NCBI RefSeq assembly: GCF_000384115.1
Contig: NZ_KB913029.1
Coordinates: 592,907-656,906 of the forward strand
Source: Sporichthya polymorpha DSM 43042
Lineage (GTDB): Bacteria; Actinomycetota; Actinomycetes; Sporichthyales; Sporichthyaceae
Length of the DNA stretch: 64,000 nt
Reading direction: 5' to 3'
Shown here: positions 1-7,930 of the stretch, piece after piece
Position numbering within the stretch: the stretch's first letter is position 1
Layout of the letters: the number at the start of each line of letters is the position of its first letter
Program-made: the position numbers and the translations under genes
Notes under the pieces: model-generated
The model's input: the letters and a program-made list of their open reading frames with translations, nothing else
Told to the model about the DNA's origin: nothing
The model's database searches: none

Positions 1-325
1 CGAGGTCGATGAAGCGGCGCTCGTCCTCCAGCAGCGCCCGCCCGGCCGCCCGCCCGGCCAGGTCGGCCTGCACCGCGGCGAGATCCTCGACGCTGTCCCA
101 CCAGAGCTCCGCGACCCCGTCGAACGGCGCGCCGCCCGGCCACCGCGCCTCGACCGCCGGCGCCAACCGCGGGTCGGTGACCCCGAGGCTCTGGACGTAT
201 CGCCGGATCCGCAGCGTCTCCGCGTGGGCCCGCACCAGCGGCGCGTGCTCCTCCCGCCAGTACCGCGCGAACTCGGTGTGGCTCAGCGATTCCCGGCGCC
301 GCAGACAGAAGACGAGCTTGATCAC
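1..325 (-). CDS. EthD-domain protein, 3' end beyond the left edge
   Basis: A GTG start at 325 opens a frame that runs off the left edge after 108 codons. It begins VIKLVFCLRRRESLSHTEF and continues with RYWREEHAPLVRAHAETL, the usual start of the EthD ferredoxin-like fold (family length about 100-120 residues, often in dimers or fused). EthD proteins were named from a gene needed for ether degradation, and many relatives have no defined reaction. The gene lies downstream of the ABC permease on the same strand, but a 19-bp perfect inverted repeat sits between them, so co-transcription is doubtful. No alternative start gives a better N terminus. The family call is firm, the function is not. Confidence 0.75.
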   Translation of the reverse strand, partial: MIKLVFCLRRRESLSHTEFARYWREEHAPLVRAHAETLRIRRYVQSLGVTDPRLAPAVEARWPGGAPFDGVAELWWDSVEDLAAVQADLAGRAAGRALLEDERRFIDL

Positions 326-336
326 CCGCCCAGCGT

Positions 337-375
337 CCCATCCCCACTGGAGATGACATCTCCAGTGGGGATGGG
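337..375. promoter_or_regulatory. Perfect 19-bp inverted repeat with 1-bp centre
   Basis: The arms 337-355 and 357-375 are exact reverse complements around A356. The repeat lies 15 bases past the stop of the ABC permease and 11 bases ahead of the GTG of the EthD gene, both on the minus strand. As RNA it is a stem with almost no loop and no U tract. It could be an actinobacterial-type terminator, or a protein operator controlling the EthD gene. The near-zero loop favours a DNA-binding site. Confidence 0.6.
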
Positions 376-390
376 GTGGAGATGTCCTCG

Positions 391-2352
391 TCAGGGGGCG
401 GGGCGGCGGGAGCCGGCGAGGGCGGCGGCGGTCGCCAGGAGCCCGCAGGTCGCGACGATCCCGAGCAGCGGGAGCCACGGGATCGTGAGCGCGGGGCTGA
501 CGCCGGTTCCGACGAGGTCGGTGGCGATCGCGTGGCGGACGAGGAGGCCGAGCCCCACCGCGGTGAGCCCGCCGAGCACCAGGCCGGCGCCGGTGACGAA
601 GCCCGCCTGCCAGATCGCGGCCCGGCGGAGCTGGTCCGGCGTCGCGCCGAGCAGGGTGAGGGTCCGCGACTGCCGACGGCGCTGGGTCGCGCCGATCAGG
701 GTCGCGTTGACGACCGCGATCGCGGCGTAGAACCCGGCCGGGCCGAGCAGGATCGTCAGCCCGAGGTTGTTCGCGCGCCGGACCTCCGCGGTCACGGCGT
801 CGATCCACTCGTCGCCGGTCAGCACGGTCGCGCCCGGCAGGTCCCGGGCGAGCGATGCGCGCGCCGCCTCGACGTCCGCTCCCTCGTGCAGGACCACGAA
901 CAGCTCCGCCGCCGGCGTCGGGGCGACCTGGCCCGCGACAAGGTCGACCGGCAGCAGGATGTCGCCGTAGAGGTCGGGGGCGTCGGGCACGACCGCGACG
1001 ATCCGCAGGCGGTGCTCCTCGCCGTTGATCCGGACGGCGACGCGATCGCCGAGGCCCTTGCCGGCGTCGGTGGTCCAGCTCCGCGAGACCGCGACGGCGC
1101 GGCCGTGCAGGTCGTCGATGCTGCCCTTCGTGGCGCGCAGGCCGCGGGCGGCGGTCGCGGTCGCGACGTCGACGGCGTCGACGTCCTCGCGCGCGAACCC
1201 GTCGAGGTCGAGGTGCACCGGCACGACGTGACGCTGGTCGACGAGGCGGACGGCCGGGTGATCGGTCACCCGCGTCAACACCGCCTGGTCGCCCTCGGCC
1301 TGGACGACGAGCGGCGCGCGCAGGTGCGCGCGGTCGAGCGCGGACGTCCAGTCGGCGGTGAAGCTGAGCGCGAGGAGCATCGAGGAGGCGATCGCGGAGA
1401 TCGCGAGCACCGGGGCGGCGACCGCGGTCGTCGTCCGCACACCCGCGCGCAGGTCGTCGCGGGCGATCCGTGCCGCGACGTCACGGGCCACGAACGGTCG
1501 CGCCAGCAACCCGGCGACGCGTGGGATGAGGAACGGGCCGAAGCACATCAGCCCGATCACGACGACCTCAGGCAGCAGCACGGCCGCGATCAGGGCGAAC
1601 AACGGACCGGTGCGGTCGGCGTAGATCACCGCGACGACGACGGTGGCTCCGACGCCCGCCAGGCAGAGGGTGCCGACGATCCACTGCGTGACGCTGGGCC
1701 GGCCGCGCTCGATCACGGCCTCGCGCAGAGCCGCCGTCGGTGGGACCTTCGCCGCCCGCCGCGAGGACCGCCACGCCCCGAGCAGGGCGACGGCCATCCC
1801 CGTCGGGGCCGCGATCGACCAGGCGAGCCACGGCGCCGGCGCCACGAGGTGCTGGTCGGTGAGCCCGATGTGCCGCACGAGGGCAAGCACCGGCCCGGCG
1901 AGCGGCGTCGCGATCAGACACCCCGTCAGGGATGCCGCGACCGCGACGGCGAGCGACTCCCCCAGGACCAGCCGGCGCACCTGCCCGCCCGTCGCTCCGA
2001 CGAGCCGCAGCAGCCCGAGCTCCCGGCGCCGCGTCGCGACGACGAACCCGAACGTCGAACCGACGACGAAGACCGCCAGAAACAGCGAGATCGCCGACAT
2101 GATGCCGAGCATCGAGGTGAGGTCGTCGAGTTGCCGACGCTGGTCCTCGGTGGCCGCGGGGCCGAGCCGGGACAGCGTGGCGTCGACGGACCCGAGCAGA
2201 TTGACCGTCGTCGCGATCAGCACGACACCACTCACGAGCGCGACGAACGCGCCGAGGTACGCGGGCCACGAGACGCGGACGGTCTGCCGGGACAGGCGGC
2301 TCATCGGGCCGGTCAGCGGACCGGTGACCAGCCGCAGCGCGGTGGCGGTCAT
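391..2352 (-). CDS. ABC transporter permease, FtsX/MacB type (653 aa)
   Basis: This is the membrane subunit of an ABC exporter. The chosen ATG at 2352 overlaps the ATPase stop (ATGA, 4 bp); the longer frame upstream is only the ATPase read out of frame. The N terminus MTATALRLVTGPLTG leads into a first membrane helix near residues 30-50. FtsX-type helix groups then surround two blocks, one near residues 100-200 and one in the C-terminal 120 residues, with an extracytoplasmic stretch between. The length and duplicated FtsX layout match actinobacterial permeases partnered by LolD/MacB-like ATPases. In actinobacteria such exporters often sit beside a NarL-type two-component system and handle peptides or cell-envelope-active drugs. 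The substrate here is unknown. The gene is cotranscribed with the ATPase. Confidence 0.9.
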   Translation of the reverse strand: MTATALRLVTGPLTGPMSRLSRQTVRVSWPAYLGAFVALVSGVVLIATTVNLLGSVDATLSRLGPAATEDQRRQLDDLTSMLGIMSAISLFLAVFVVGSTFGFVVATRRRELGLLRLVGATGGQVRRLVLGESLAVAVAASLTGCLIATPLAGPVLALVRHIGLTDQHLVAPAPWLAWSIAAPTGMAVALLGAWRSSRRAAKVPPTAALREAVIERGRPSVTQWIVGTLCLAGVGATVVVAVIYADRTGPLFALIAAVLLPEVVVIGLMCFGPFLIPRVAGLLARPFVARDVAARIARDDLRAGVRTTTAVAAPVLAISAIASSMLLALSFTADWTSALDRAHLRAPLVVQAEGDQAVLTRVTDHPAVRLVDQRHVVPVHLDLDGFAREDVDAVDVATATAARGLRATKGSIDDLHGRAVAVSRSWTTDAGKGLGDRVAVRINGEEHRLRIVAVVPDAPDLYGDILLPVDLVAGQVAPTPAAELFVVLHEGADVEAARASLARDLPGATVLTGDEWIDAVTAEVRRANNLGLTILLGPAGFYAAIAVVNATLIGATQRRRQSRTLTLLGATPDQLRRAAIWQAGFVTGAGLVLGGLTAVGLGLLVRHAIATDLVGTGVSPALTIPWLPLLGIVATCGLLATAAALAGSRRPAP

Positions 2353-3128
2353 GCCCGCTCCAGTTCGTTCATGCGGCGGGCGATGGTGTCGGCGTCGGCG
2401 TTCCACAGGTGCCCGACGATGCGGCCGTCGGCGAGGAAGAGCGTCTGGTCGGCGTACGACGCGGCCAGCGGGTCGTGCGTCACCATCAGGACCGTCTGGC
2501 CCTCGTCGACGAGACCGCGGAGCAGCGCGAGGACGTCGCGGCCGGTGGTGCGGTCCAGCGCGCCGGTCGGCTCGTCGGCGAACAGGACGGCGGGCCGCGT
2601 GTGCAGCGCCCGGGCGATCGCGACGCGCTGTTGCTGACCCCCCGACAGTTCCGGCGGACGGCGCTTGGCGAGCTCCCGGAGGCCGACGCGGTCGAGCGCG
2701 CTCAGGACCGCGGCGCGGTCGACCGGCTGCCCCGCGAGCCGCGCCGGGAGCGCGACGTTGTCGAACGCGGTCAGCGCGTCGAGCAGGTTGTAGGACTGGA
2801 AGACGAAGCCCATCGCGGTGCGGCGGAACTTCGTCAGCGCCGTCGCGTCGAGCCGGCCGAGGTCGGTCCCGGCGATGCTGACCCGGCCGCGGGTCGGGGC
2901 GTCGAGGCCGGCCGCGACCTGCAGCAGCGTCGACTTGCCGGAGCCGGACGGCCCCATGATCGCGGTGAACGTCCCGCGCGCGAACGCGTGCGTGACGCCG
3001 CGCAGCGCCTCGACGCTGCCGGCGCGGGACCGGTAGATGCGGGTGACGTCGTCGAGCGCGACGGCCGGTCCGGCGAGGGTGGCGGCGTCTTCGTCGGAAG
3101 CGGTGCGGGCGAAGGTCGGAAGCGGCAT
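2349..3128 (-). CDS. ABC transporter ATP-binding protein, LolD/MacB family (259 aa)
   Basis: This is the ATPase that powers the overlapping FtsX-type permease. Visible motifs are Walker A GPSGSGKST, the Q-loop region FQSYNLLDAL, the signature LSGGQQQRVAIARAL, Walker B AVLFADEPTGALD and the switch His in VLMVTHD. I chose the ATG at 3128 (MPLPTFARTAS) over one 33 bases upstream because the N-terminal extension is poor. The 4-bp overlap with the permease implies translational coupling. The gene is divergent from a histidine kinase, with a dyad at 3185-3202 in the 107-bp gap, so the neighbouring two-component system is the obvious regulator by inference. Confidence 0.93.
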   Translation of the reverse strand: MPLPTFARTASDEDAATLAGPAVALDDVTRIYRSRAGSVEALRGVTHAFARGTFTAIMGPSGSGKSTLLQVAAGLDAPTRGRVSIAGTDLGRLDATALTKFRRTAMGFVFQSYNLLDALTAFDNVALPARLAGQPVDRAAVLSALDRVGLRELAKRRPPELSGGQQQRVAIARALHTRPAVLFADEPTGALDRTTGRDVLALLRGLVDEGQTVLMVTHDPLAASYADQTLFLADGRIVGHLWNADADTIARRMNELERA

Positions 3129-3184
3129 GGATCCAGTGCACCCGTCCTCGCGGCCGCACACACGGGCCCGCGCGCCACGATCGA

Positions 3185-3202
3185 GGTAGCGCGTGCGCTA
3201 CC
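3185..3202. promoter_or_regulatory. Dyad (8-bp arms, 2-bp centre) between ABC exporter and sensor kinase
   Basis: GGTAGCGC (3185-3192) and GCGCTACC (3195-3202) are exact reverse complements. The dyad lies in the 107-bp gap between the ABC ATPase (minus) and the histidine kinase (plus), 34 bases before the kinase GTG. NarL-family regulators commonly bind such dyads, so this is a candidate site for the response regulator encoded at 4477-5151. That link is inference. Confidence 0.45.
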
Positions 3203-3235
3203 GCGGGGAGCGGCCTTCGCTTCTACGCTCGATCA

Positions 3236-4480
3236 GTGCCCCGCTCCCCCGACGCCTGGACCGCGGTCCGCGGCCGGCCGACGGTGTTCCTGACCTCGGT
3301 CTGGCCGTGGCGCTCTTTGGGCTACCTGCTCTCGACCGTCCCGGTCGGGGTGCTGACGTTGGTGGTCCTCGGGCTGGTCGTCGGCCTGGGCGTGCTGACG
3401 GCGGTCGTCGTCATCGGGCTGCTGCTGCTGGCGAACGTGCCGCTGGTGACGACGGTCGTGGGCGAACTGGAGCGGGCCCGGTTGCGGCTGGTCCTGCCGA
3501 CGGCGCCGGCCCGCACCGCGTCGCTGCGTGAGCGGGTCCGGACGTGGCGGACGCTGCCGGTCGCGTGGTCCGAGATCGGCTACGCGGCCCTGCTGGCGAC
3601 GGTGCTGTGGGTCGTCGACGCCGTGGTGGTGACGTTCGCGCTGACCGTGCCGGTGGTGCTGCTGCTCGCGCCAGCGCTGGTCGAGATGGACGCGGTCGAG
3701 GTCGCCGGCTGGCGCATCGACTCGGGCGCCGAGGCGTGGCCGGCGGTCGGGGTCGGCGTGCTCGCCGCGATCGGGGCGGCGTACCTGGTCACCGCCCTCG
3801 CCAGCGGCCAGGCCGCGCTGACCCGGCAGCTGCTCGACCCGCCGGAGGCGCGCCTGGTCGAGGCCGTCGACCGGTTGCGGCGCTCGCGGGCCGGGCTGGT
3901 CGACGCGTTCGAGGCCGAGCGGCGGCGCATCGAGCGCGATCTCCACGACGGCGCGCAGCAGCGCCTGGTCGCGTTGACGATGGCGCTCGGGCAGGCGGAG
4001 CTCTCCCTCGACGAGGGGCCGGCGCTCGCGCAGGTGCAGCGCGCGCACCGCCTCGCCGAGGAGGCGCTGGAGGACCTGCGCGCCACGGTCCGCGGCATTC
4101 ACCCGCAGGTGCTCACCGACCACGGTCTCGCGGCCGCGATCACCGAGCTCGCGGACCGCTCCGCCGTCCCGGTCCGCACCGACCTGCACCTCGACGGTCG
4201 GCTGCCGGCACCGGTGGAGACGGCCGCCTACTTCCTCGTCAGCGAGGCGCTGACGAACGTCGCCCGGCACGCCGAGGCCCGGTCGGTGCAGGTGCACGCG
4301 TGGGTCGTCGACGGCGAGCTGACCGTGACGGTGGTCGATGACGGCCGCGGCGGCGCCGACCCGGCCCGCGGCACCGGGCTGGCGGGCCTGGCTGTCCGGG
4401 TCGAGGCGATCGACGGCACTCTGGAGGTCACCAGCCCGCCCGGCGGACCGACGACCGTGAGGATGACAAGCCCGACATGA
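3236..4480 (+). CDS. Sensor histidine kinase, NarX/DesK (HisKA_3) type (414 aa)
   Basis: A membrane sensor kinase that should phosphorylate the response regulator overlapping its stop codon. Hydrophobic segments occur near residues 15-75 and 110-185, an arrangement seen in actinobacterial sensors with an N-terminal membrane domain. The HisKA_3 phospho-acceptor block is ERRRIERDLHDGAQQRLVAL, with the His around residue 237. The HATPase_c domain shows EALTNVARHA (N box), VVDDGRGG and GTGLAGLAVRV (G boxes). The GTG at 3236 is the first start after the intergenic dyad. The final ATGA overlaps the regulator by 4 bp, so the pair is coupled. The divergent ABC exporter suggests a stress- or antibiotic-sensing circuit, which is inference from context. 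Confidence 0.92.
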   Translation: MPRSPDAWTAVRGRPTVFLTSVWPWRSLGYLLSTVPVGVLTLVVLGLVVGLGVLTAVVVIGLLLLANVPLVTTVVGELERARLRLVLPTAPARTASLRERVRTWRTLPVAWSEIGYAALLATVLWVVDAVVVTFALTVPVVLLLAPALVEMDAVEVAGWRIDSGAEAWPAVGVGVLAAIGAAYLVTALASGQAALTRQLLDPPEARLVEAVDRLRRSRAGLVDAFEAERRRIERDLHDGAQQRLVALTMALGQAELSLDEGPALAQVQRAHRLAEEALEDLRATVRGIHPQVLTDHGLAAAITELADRSAVPVRTDLHLDGRLPAPVETAAYFLVSEALTNVARHAEARSVQVHAWVVDGELTVTVVDDGRGGADPARGTGLAGLAVRVEAIDGTLEVTSPPGGPTTVRMTSPT

Positions 4481-5151
4481 CGGACCGTCAGTCGCTGCGC
4501 ATCGTCCTCGCCGAGGACGTCGCGCTGCTGCGCGAGGGGCTGGTCGGCATCCTCACCGCCGCGGGGCACGAGGTCGTCGCGGCGGTCCCGGACGCCGACG
4601 CGCTGCTGGTCTTCACCGAACGTCTGCAACCCGACGTCGTGGTCACCGACATCCGGATGCCACCCACGCACACCGACGAGGGTCTGCGCGCGGCGGTGAC
4701 GATCCGCGCTCAGCACCCGCGGATCGCGATCCTGCTGCTGAGCGCGTACATCGCCGAGGCCTACGTGACCGATCTGCTGGACTCCACCACGCAGAGCGGG
4801 CACGCGGGTCTGGGGTACCTGCTCAAGGACCGGGTCGGGCACGTCCGCGAGTTCCTCGACAGCCTCGACCGCGTCGCGGCGGGCGGCACGGTCGTCGACC
4901 CCGACGTCGTCCGGCACCTGCTCGCCCGACGCCGCGACGACGGCCCGCTCGCCGCCCTTACCGACCGGGAGCGCGAAGTTCTCGGCCTGATGGCCGAAGG
5001 GCACACGAACCCGACCATCGCGTCCCGGCTCTACGTCAGCGAGGCCGCCGTCCGCAAGCACGTGGGGAACATCTTCGCCAAGCTCGACCTCGACCCGGAC
5101 TCCGACCGACGGGTTTCTGCCGTCCTCACCTACCTGCGCGGCGTCGGCTAG
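4477..5151 (+). CDS. Response regulator, NarL/LuxR family (224 aa)
   Basis: A transcription factor partnered with the upstream kinase. The receiver domain shows acidic residues E13-D14 in VLAEDVALLREG, the phospho-acceptor Asp58 in VVVTDIRMP and a Lys in YLLKDRV. The C-terminal LuxR helix-turn-helix begins LTDREREVLGLMAEG and continues with IASRLYVSEAAVRKHV. The start ATG overlaps the kinase stop. A likely target is the divergent ABC exporter through the dyad at 3185-3202. No terminator with a T tract is evident after the gene; a 7-bp dyad lies at 5238-5254. Confidence 0.94.
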   Translation: MTDRQSLRIVLAEDVALLREGLVGILTAAGHEVVAAVPDADALLVFTERLQPDVVVTDIRMPPTHTDEGLRAAVTIRAQHPRIAILLLSAYIAEAYVTDLLDSTTQSGHAGLGYLLKDRVGHVREFLDSLDRVAAGGTVVDPDVVRHLLARRRDDGPLAALTDREREVLGLMAEGHTNPTIASRLYVSEAAVRKHVGNIFAKLDLDPDSDRRVSAVLTYLRGVG

Positions 5152-5293
5152 CCGTGTCCGAACCCCGGGTGGGCTCGGCCGGCGGATCAGGTCGGACGCG
5201 TCCTGGCGTCGACTTCGCGCGTCGCGGGCGCGAATTGTCTGACGTCCCGTCAGAAACTAGTGACAGTAGGGGCAAATGAGGTCTTGACGATGC

Positions 5294-5309
5294 TCGAACA
5301 TTTGTTCGA
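5294..5309. promoter_or_regulatory. LexA (SOS) box upstream of the DUF222-HNH gene
   Basis: TCGAAC-ATTT-GTTCGA is a perfect match to the mycobacterial/actinobacterial SOS box (TCGAAC-N4-GTTCGA). It ends 7 bases before a TAGAAT -10 element and 19 bases before the ATG at 5329, so bound LexA would block the promoter. Relatives of the downstream gene (the 13E12 family in mycobacteria) are known members of the LexA regulon. Confidence 0.88.
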
Positions 5310-5316
5310 GTCGAGG

Positions 5317-5322
5317 TAGAAT
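5317..5322 (+). promoter_or_regulatory. -10 element TAGAAT of a probably leaderless transcript
   Basis: TAGAAT fits the actinobacterial TANNNT -10 consensus. Its last base is 7 bases before the A of the ATG at 5329, so transcription is predicted to begin at or next to the start codon. No Shine-Dalgarno sequence precedes the ATG. The combination implies a leaderless mRNA repressed by LexA at the adjoining box. Confidence 0.6.
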
Positions 5323-5328
5323 CGTGGT

Positions 5329-6741
5329 ATGTCCGCAGCGGTGGGGACGCATCCGGCACTGGCCCTGATGGCCAGTGCGGTGCAGGACGCGCGCAAGGCC
5401 GCGACGATGCTCACCACGGATGAGGTGTGGACGTTCTCGGACGCGGAGCTGGAGTTGATGCTGCGCTCGCAGGCCGAGTTGGACGCGGCGTGTGCCGCGG
5501 TGGGGATCCGTGCGGTGCGCGAGGCGGACGCGCGGGGGTTGGCTGCCGAGGACGGGAAGGTCTCGACCGCGACCTGGCTGGGGCGCAAGCTGGACCTGCA
5601 CCCGGCCGAGGCCGCCCAGCGGGTCAAGGAGTCCGACATTCTGTCCCGCAAGGGCACCGCGACGATCAACGCCCTGGCCGCCGGGCGGATCAACCCGGCC
5701 CAGGCCCGTGCCCTGGCGAAAGATCTGACCAAGATCGAGCCGATCGCCTCGGCGCAGGAGCTGAGCGATTTCGAGACGATGCTGCTGCGGGAGGGGATCG
5801 GGCTCCACGCCGGGCTGATCAGTAGGTTGGCCCGCCACGCCGAAGAAGCCATCGACCCCGACGGCAAAGAGCCTGAGTTCGATCCCGAGGACCCCGCATC
5901 AACGGCGGACACCCGCCGCTCCGCGCGGGCGCACCGCAGGCGGAACCTGTCGATCACCGATCTGGGTAACGGGCTGCACCGCATCCGCGGCGAGCTCACC
6001 GACGAGGTCGCCGCGCTGCTGAACGCGGCGATCGATCCGTTGGCGTCGCCGCGGCCGGCAGTGAACGGCCAGGCCGATGAGCGGACGGCCCCGCAGCGCC
6101 GTCACGACGCGCTCGGGGACATCGCGCGGCAGTTCCTGCGTTTCGGGGACGCCCCCCGCTCGCACGGGGTGCGCCCCCACATCCACGTCACCGCAAGCGT
6201 CGAAACCATGGCAGGCGACACCGGGCACCCCTTCGCCCGCACCGCGACCGGGGAAGACCTGGACATTGCGACCCTGCGCCGGATCGCCTGCGATGCCGGG
6301 ATCACCCCCATCGTCGCGAACACTTTGGGGGTGCCGCTCGCGATGGGCCGCGAGACCCGCACCGCCACCCCCGCCCAGTGGGCCGCCCTCGTCGCCCGGG
6401 ACATCGGCTGTATCGGCGAAGGCTGCACCCGACCCGCGAACTGGTGCAAGGCGCACCACATCCACTGGTGGGATCGCGACGACGGCCCCACCGATGTGGA
6501 CAAGATGGCCTTGGTCTGCTCGCACGAGCATTATCTGATACATCATCAGGGGTGGGAAGTGCGGATGGGCGCCGACGGCCATCCCGAAATGATCCCCCCG
6601 AAATGGGTTGGCTCCGAGCAGAGACCCCGACGTAACGCGCACTGGAAACTCATCCGCGACGGACTCAAACAACACGAACCCCCACCGACGCCCTCGCCAC
6701 CAGAGCCACCGTCAGAAACAGACCCCGACCGCGGGCCGTAG
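5329..6741 (+). CDS. DUF222 / HNH endonuclease-domain protein, 13E12 family (470 aa)
   Basis: The N-terminal DUF222 domain covers roughly residues 20-330. It is followed by a C-terminal HNH nuclease domain near 350-420, with the paired Cys and His residues visible in IGCIGEGCTRPANWCKAHHI and in VCSHEHYLIHH. A Pro/Glu-rich tail ends the protein. Members are multi-copy in actinobacteria and are often called REP13E12 proteins. Their biochemical role is unsettled; links to DNA damage and to phage attachment are reported for mycobacterial copies. The perfect LexA box and -10 directly upstream say this copy is DNA-damage inducible. The gene stands alone, followed by insertion-sequence debris. Length and domain order are normal, so it looks intact. 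Confidence 0.93.
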   Translation: MSAAVGTHPALALMASAVQDARKAATMLTTDEVWTFSDAELELMLRSQAELDAACAAVGIRAVREADARGLAAEDGKVSTATWLGRKLDLHPAEAAQRVKESDILSRKGTATINALAAGRINPAQARALAKDLTKIEPIASAQELSDFETMLLREGIGLHAGLISRLARHAEEAIDPDGKEPEFDPEDPASTADTRRSARAHRRRNLSITDLGNGLHRIRGELTDEVAALLNAAIDPLASPRPAVNGQADERTAPQRRHDALGDIARQFLRFGDAPRSHGVRPHIHVTASVETMAGDTGHPFARTATGEDLDIATLRRIACDAGITPIVANTLGVPLAMGRETRTATPAQWAALVARDIGCIGEGCTRPANWCKAHHIHWWDRDDGPTDVDKMALVCSHEHYLIHHQGWEVRMGADGHPEMIPPKWVGSEQRPRRNAHWKLIRDGLKQHEPPPTPSPPEPPSETDPDRGP

Positions 6742-7048
6742 CAGGGCAGGTCCGGTTCGGCATCTCGCGCAAGACTCATCACGCCTGGATCAAGCGGGCC
6801 GAGAAGTACGGGTGTCCGCGTTGCTGCCCAAGGACGACGGCGCCCGCATCAGCCCGATGCGATGAGCGCGCAGGGGGTCTCGACGATCCTGGCCGAGGCG
6901 CTGGACCGGCCCACGCCCGGCCGCACACCACGACAGGTCCGCCGCGAACTCGCCCGGCGCCTACGCAAGACTGCTGCCTGCCCCACTGACCGGGTCAACA
7001 GCGACAGCCTGAACTGTCACCCCAACCCGGGAGCCGGAAGCCCTCGGC
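6742..7048. other. 307-bp gap with no intact gene, holding an IS scrap
   Basis: No open frame here has convincing coding character. The left part holds the helix-turn-helix fragment described separately (6747-6860). The remainder up to the hemerythrin gene stop at 7049 contains an Arg/Pro-rich frame from 6862 that I cannot assign. Confidence 0.5.
6747..6860 (+). pseudogene. Fragment of a transposase helix-turn-helix (IS481-like)
   Basis: From 6750 a frame without its own start reads VRFGISRKTHHAWIKRAEKYG, the pattern of the N-terminal helix-turn-helix of IS481/IS3-type transposases (FGIS-R-T-W-R-Y-G). After a frame change it could continue as VSALLPKDDGARISPM, resembling the Pro/Arg-rich segment that normally follows. 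The DDE domain is absent. This is a short decayed remnant and the family assignment is tentative. Confidence 0.35.
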
Positions 7049-7843
7049 CTAGGCAGCCGCCCGACGAACCAGGGTGAGGCGCCACGCCTCGGGGCCGCGC
7101 TGGAGGTATCCGACCTCGAAGACGCCGGGCGAACGGCGCTCCAGCTGAGCGAGCAGCGGCAGCGGATCGTGCGGGGCGACGAGGATCAGCCCACCGCCGG
7201 GACGGACGGCGTCGAGGGCGCCGAAGACCGTCGCGTGCCGGATCGCGTGGGGCACGGCCCGGGCGTCGAGTTCGGGGTAGCCCGGGTCGTCGTGGCCCCC
7301 ACAGCCGCAGGCGTGGTCGTCCACCGCTGCGTCCTCGGCCGCCGTGGCCGGCGCGGCCGTCTCGAGGGCGTCGTGCATCCCCGCGAGCAGGTCGGCGAGG
7401 GGGACGTCCGGGTCGGCGGCGAGCAGCGGGAGGACCAGGGTGTTCTCCTTTGCCTGGTGGCTGTCGAAGACGACGCGCAGCGCGGCGGCGGCCGCGGCGC
7501 CGCGCACGACGTCGTGGACGGTCGTCAACTCGCGGACCAGACCGAGCAGCACGCCGTGCTCGGCGAGCAGGGCGTCGATGAGCAGTCGGCCCTCGGGGTT
7601 CTCCCGGGCGGCCGGATACAGCACGGCTTCCTCGGCCGCCGCGTGCGGAACGAGCTCCGCCTGACACCAGCCCGCCAACGCCACCAGCGCGGCCCGCGCG
7701 GCGGCCGCGTCGCCGCGCGCTACCGCGCTCAGGGCGGCGTCGACGCGCATTGACAGCGCCCCGACCAGCTGAGCGTGGTGCTGTTCGACGGCGGTGACTG
7801 CCGCCGCGTCGGCCTCGGTCGAGGCGATCACGATCGTGTCCAT
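7049..7843 (-). CDS. Hemerythrin-like plus DUF2249 fusion protein (264 aa)
   Basis: The N-terminal four-helix hemerythrin-like domain (about residues 15-150) shows iron-ligand type residues in EQHHAQLVGAL, LVPHAAAEEAVLYP, AEHGVLLGLV and FDSHQAKENTLVLP. A linker rich in His and Cys (DDHACGCGGHDD) leads to a DUF2249 domain, about residues 180-260, starting ELDARAVPHAIRH. Such fusions are common near denitrification and nitric-oxide genes in actinobacteria and are thought to bind O2 or NO through a di-iron site. That fits the divergent operon, which ends in a NirK-type protein. The 87-bp gap to the divergent regulator gene probably holds both promoters. Confidence 0.85.
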   Translation of the reverse strand: MDTIVIASTEADAAAVTAVEQHHAQLVGALSMRVDAALSAVARGDAAAARAALVALAGWCQAELVPHAAAEEAVLYPAARENPEGRLLIDALLAEHGVLLGLVRELTTVHDVVRGAAAAAALRVVFDSHQAKENTLVLPLLAADPDVPLADLLAGMHDALETAAPATAAEDAAVDDHACGCGGHDDPGYPELDARAVPHAIRHATVFGALDAVRPGGGLILVAPHDPLPLLAQLERRSPGVFEVGYLQRGPEAWRLTLVRRAAA

Positions 7844-7930
7844 GTCCAGACCTCCGGTGTGACGGGAACGGCAGCTCGACGGACCAAAGGCCGTTGTGCG
7901 CGGCCGCGCGAATTTCTTACACTAAGTTCC

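Noticed and set aside
376-2637. Long plus-strand open frame opposite the ABC transporter
   Set aside because: It is the antisense shadow of the permease and ATPase; composition is Arg/Gly/Asp-rich with no family resemblance, while the minus strand has full ABC motifs.
5238-5254. Dyad TCTGACG-tcc-CGTCAGA, similar to ones at 42165-42179 and (imperfect) 55279-55293, considered as a shared TetR-type operator
   Set aside because: Shorter versions (TGACG-N3-CGTCA) also occur inside coding sequence, for example at the start of the response regulator (4478-4490) and in moaC (about 24544-24556), so the motif has a real background rate here, and the three sites flank unrelated genes.
6862-7077. Arg/Pro-rich frame after the IS scrap as a real small gene
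   Set aside because: It overlaps the 3' end of the hemerythrin gene on the other strand, has no Shine-Dalgarno and resembles no family I know.
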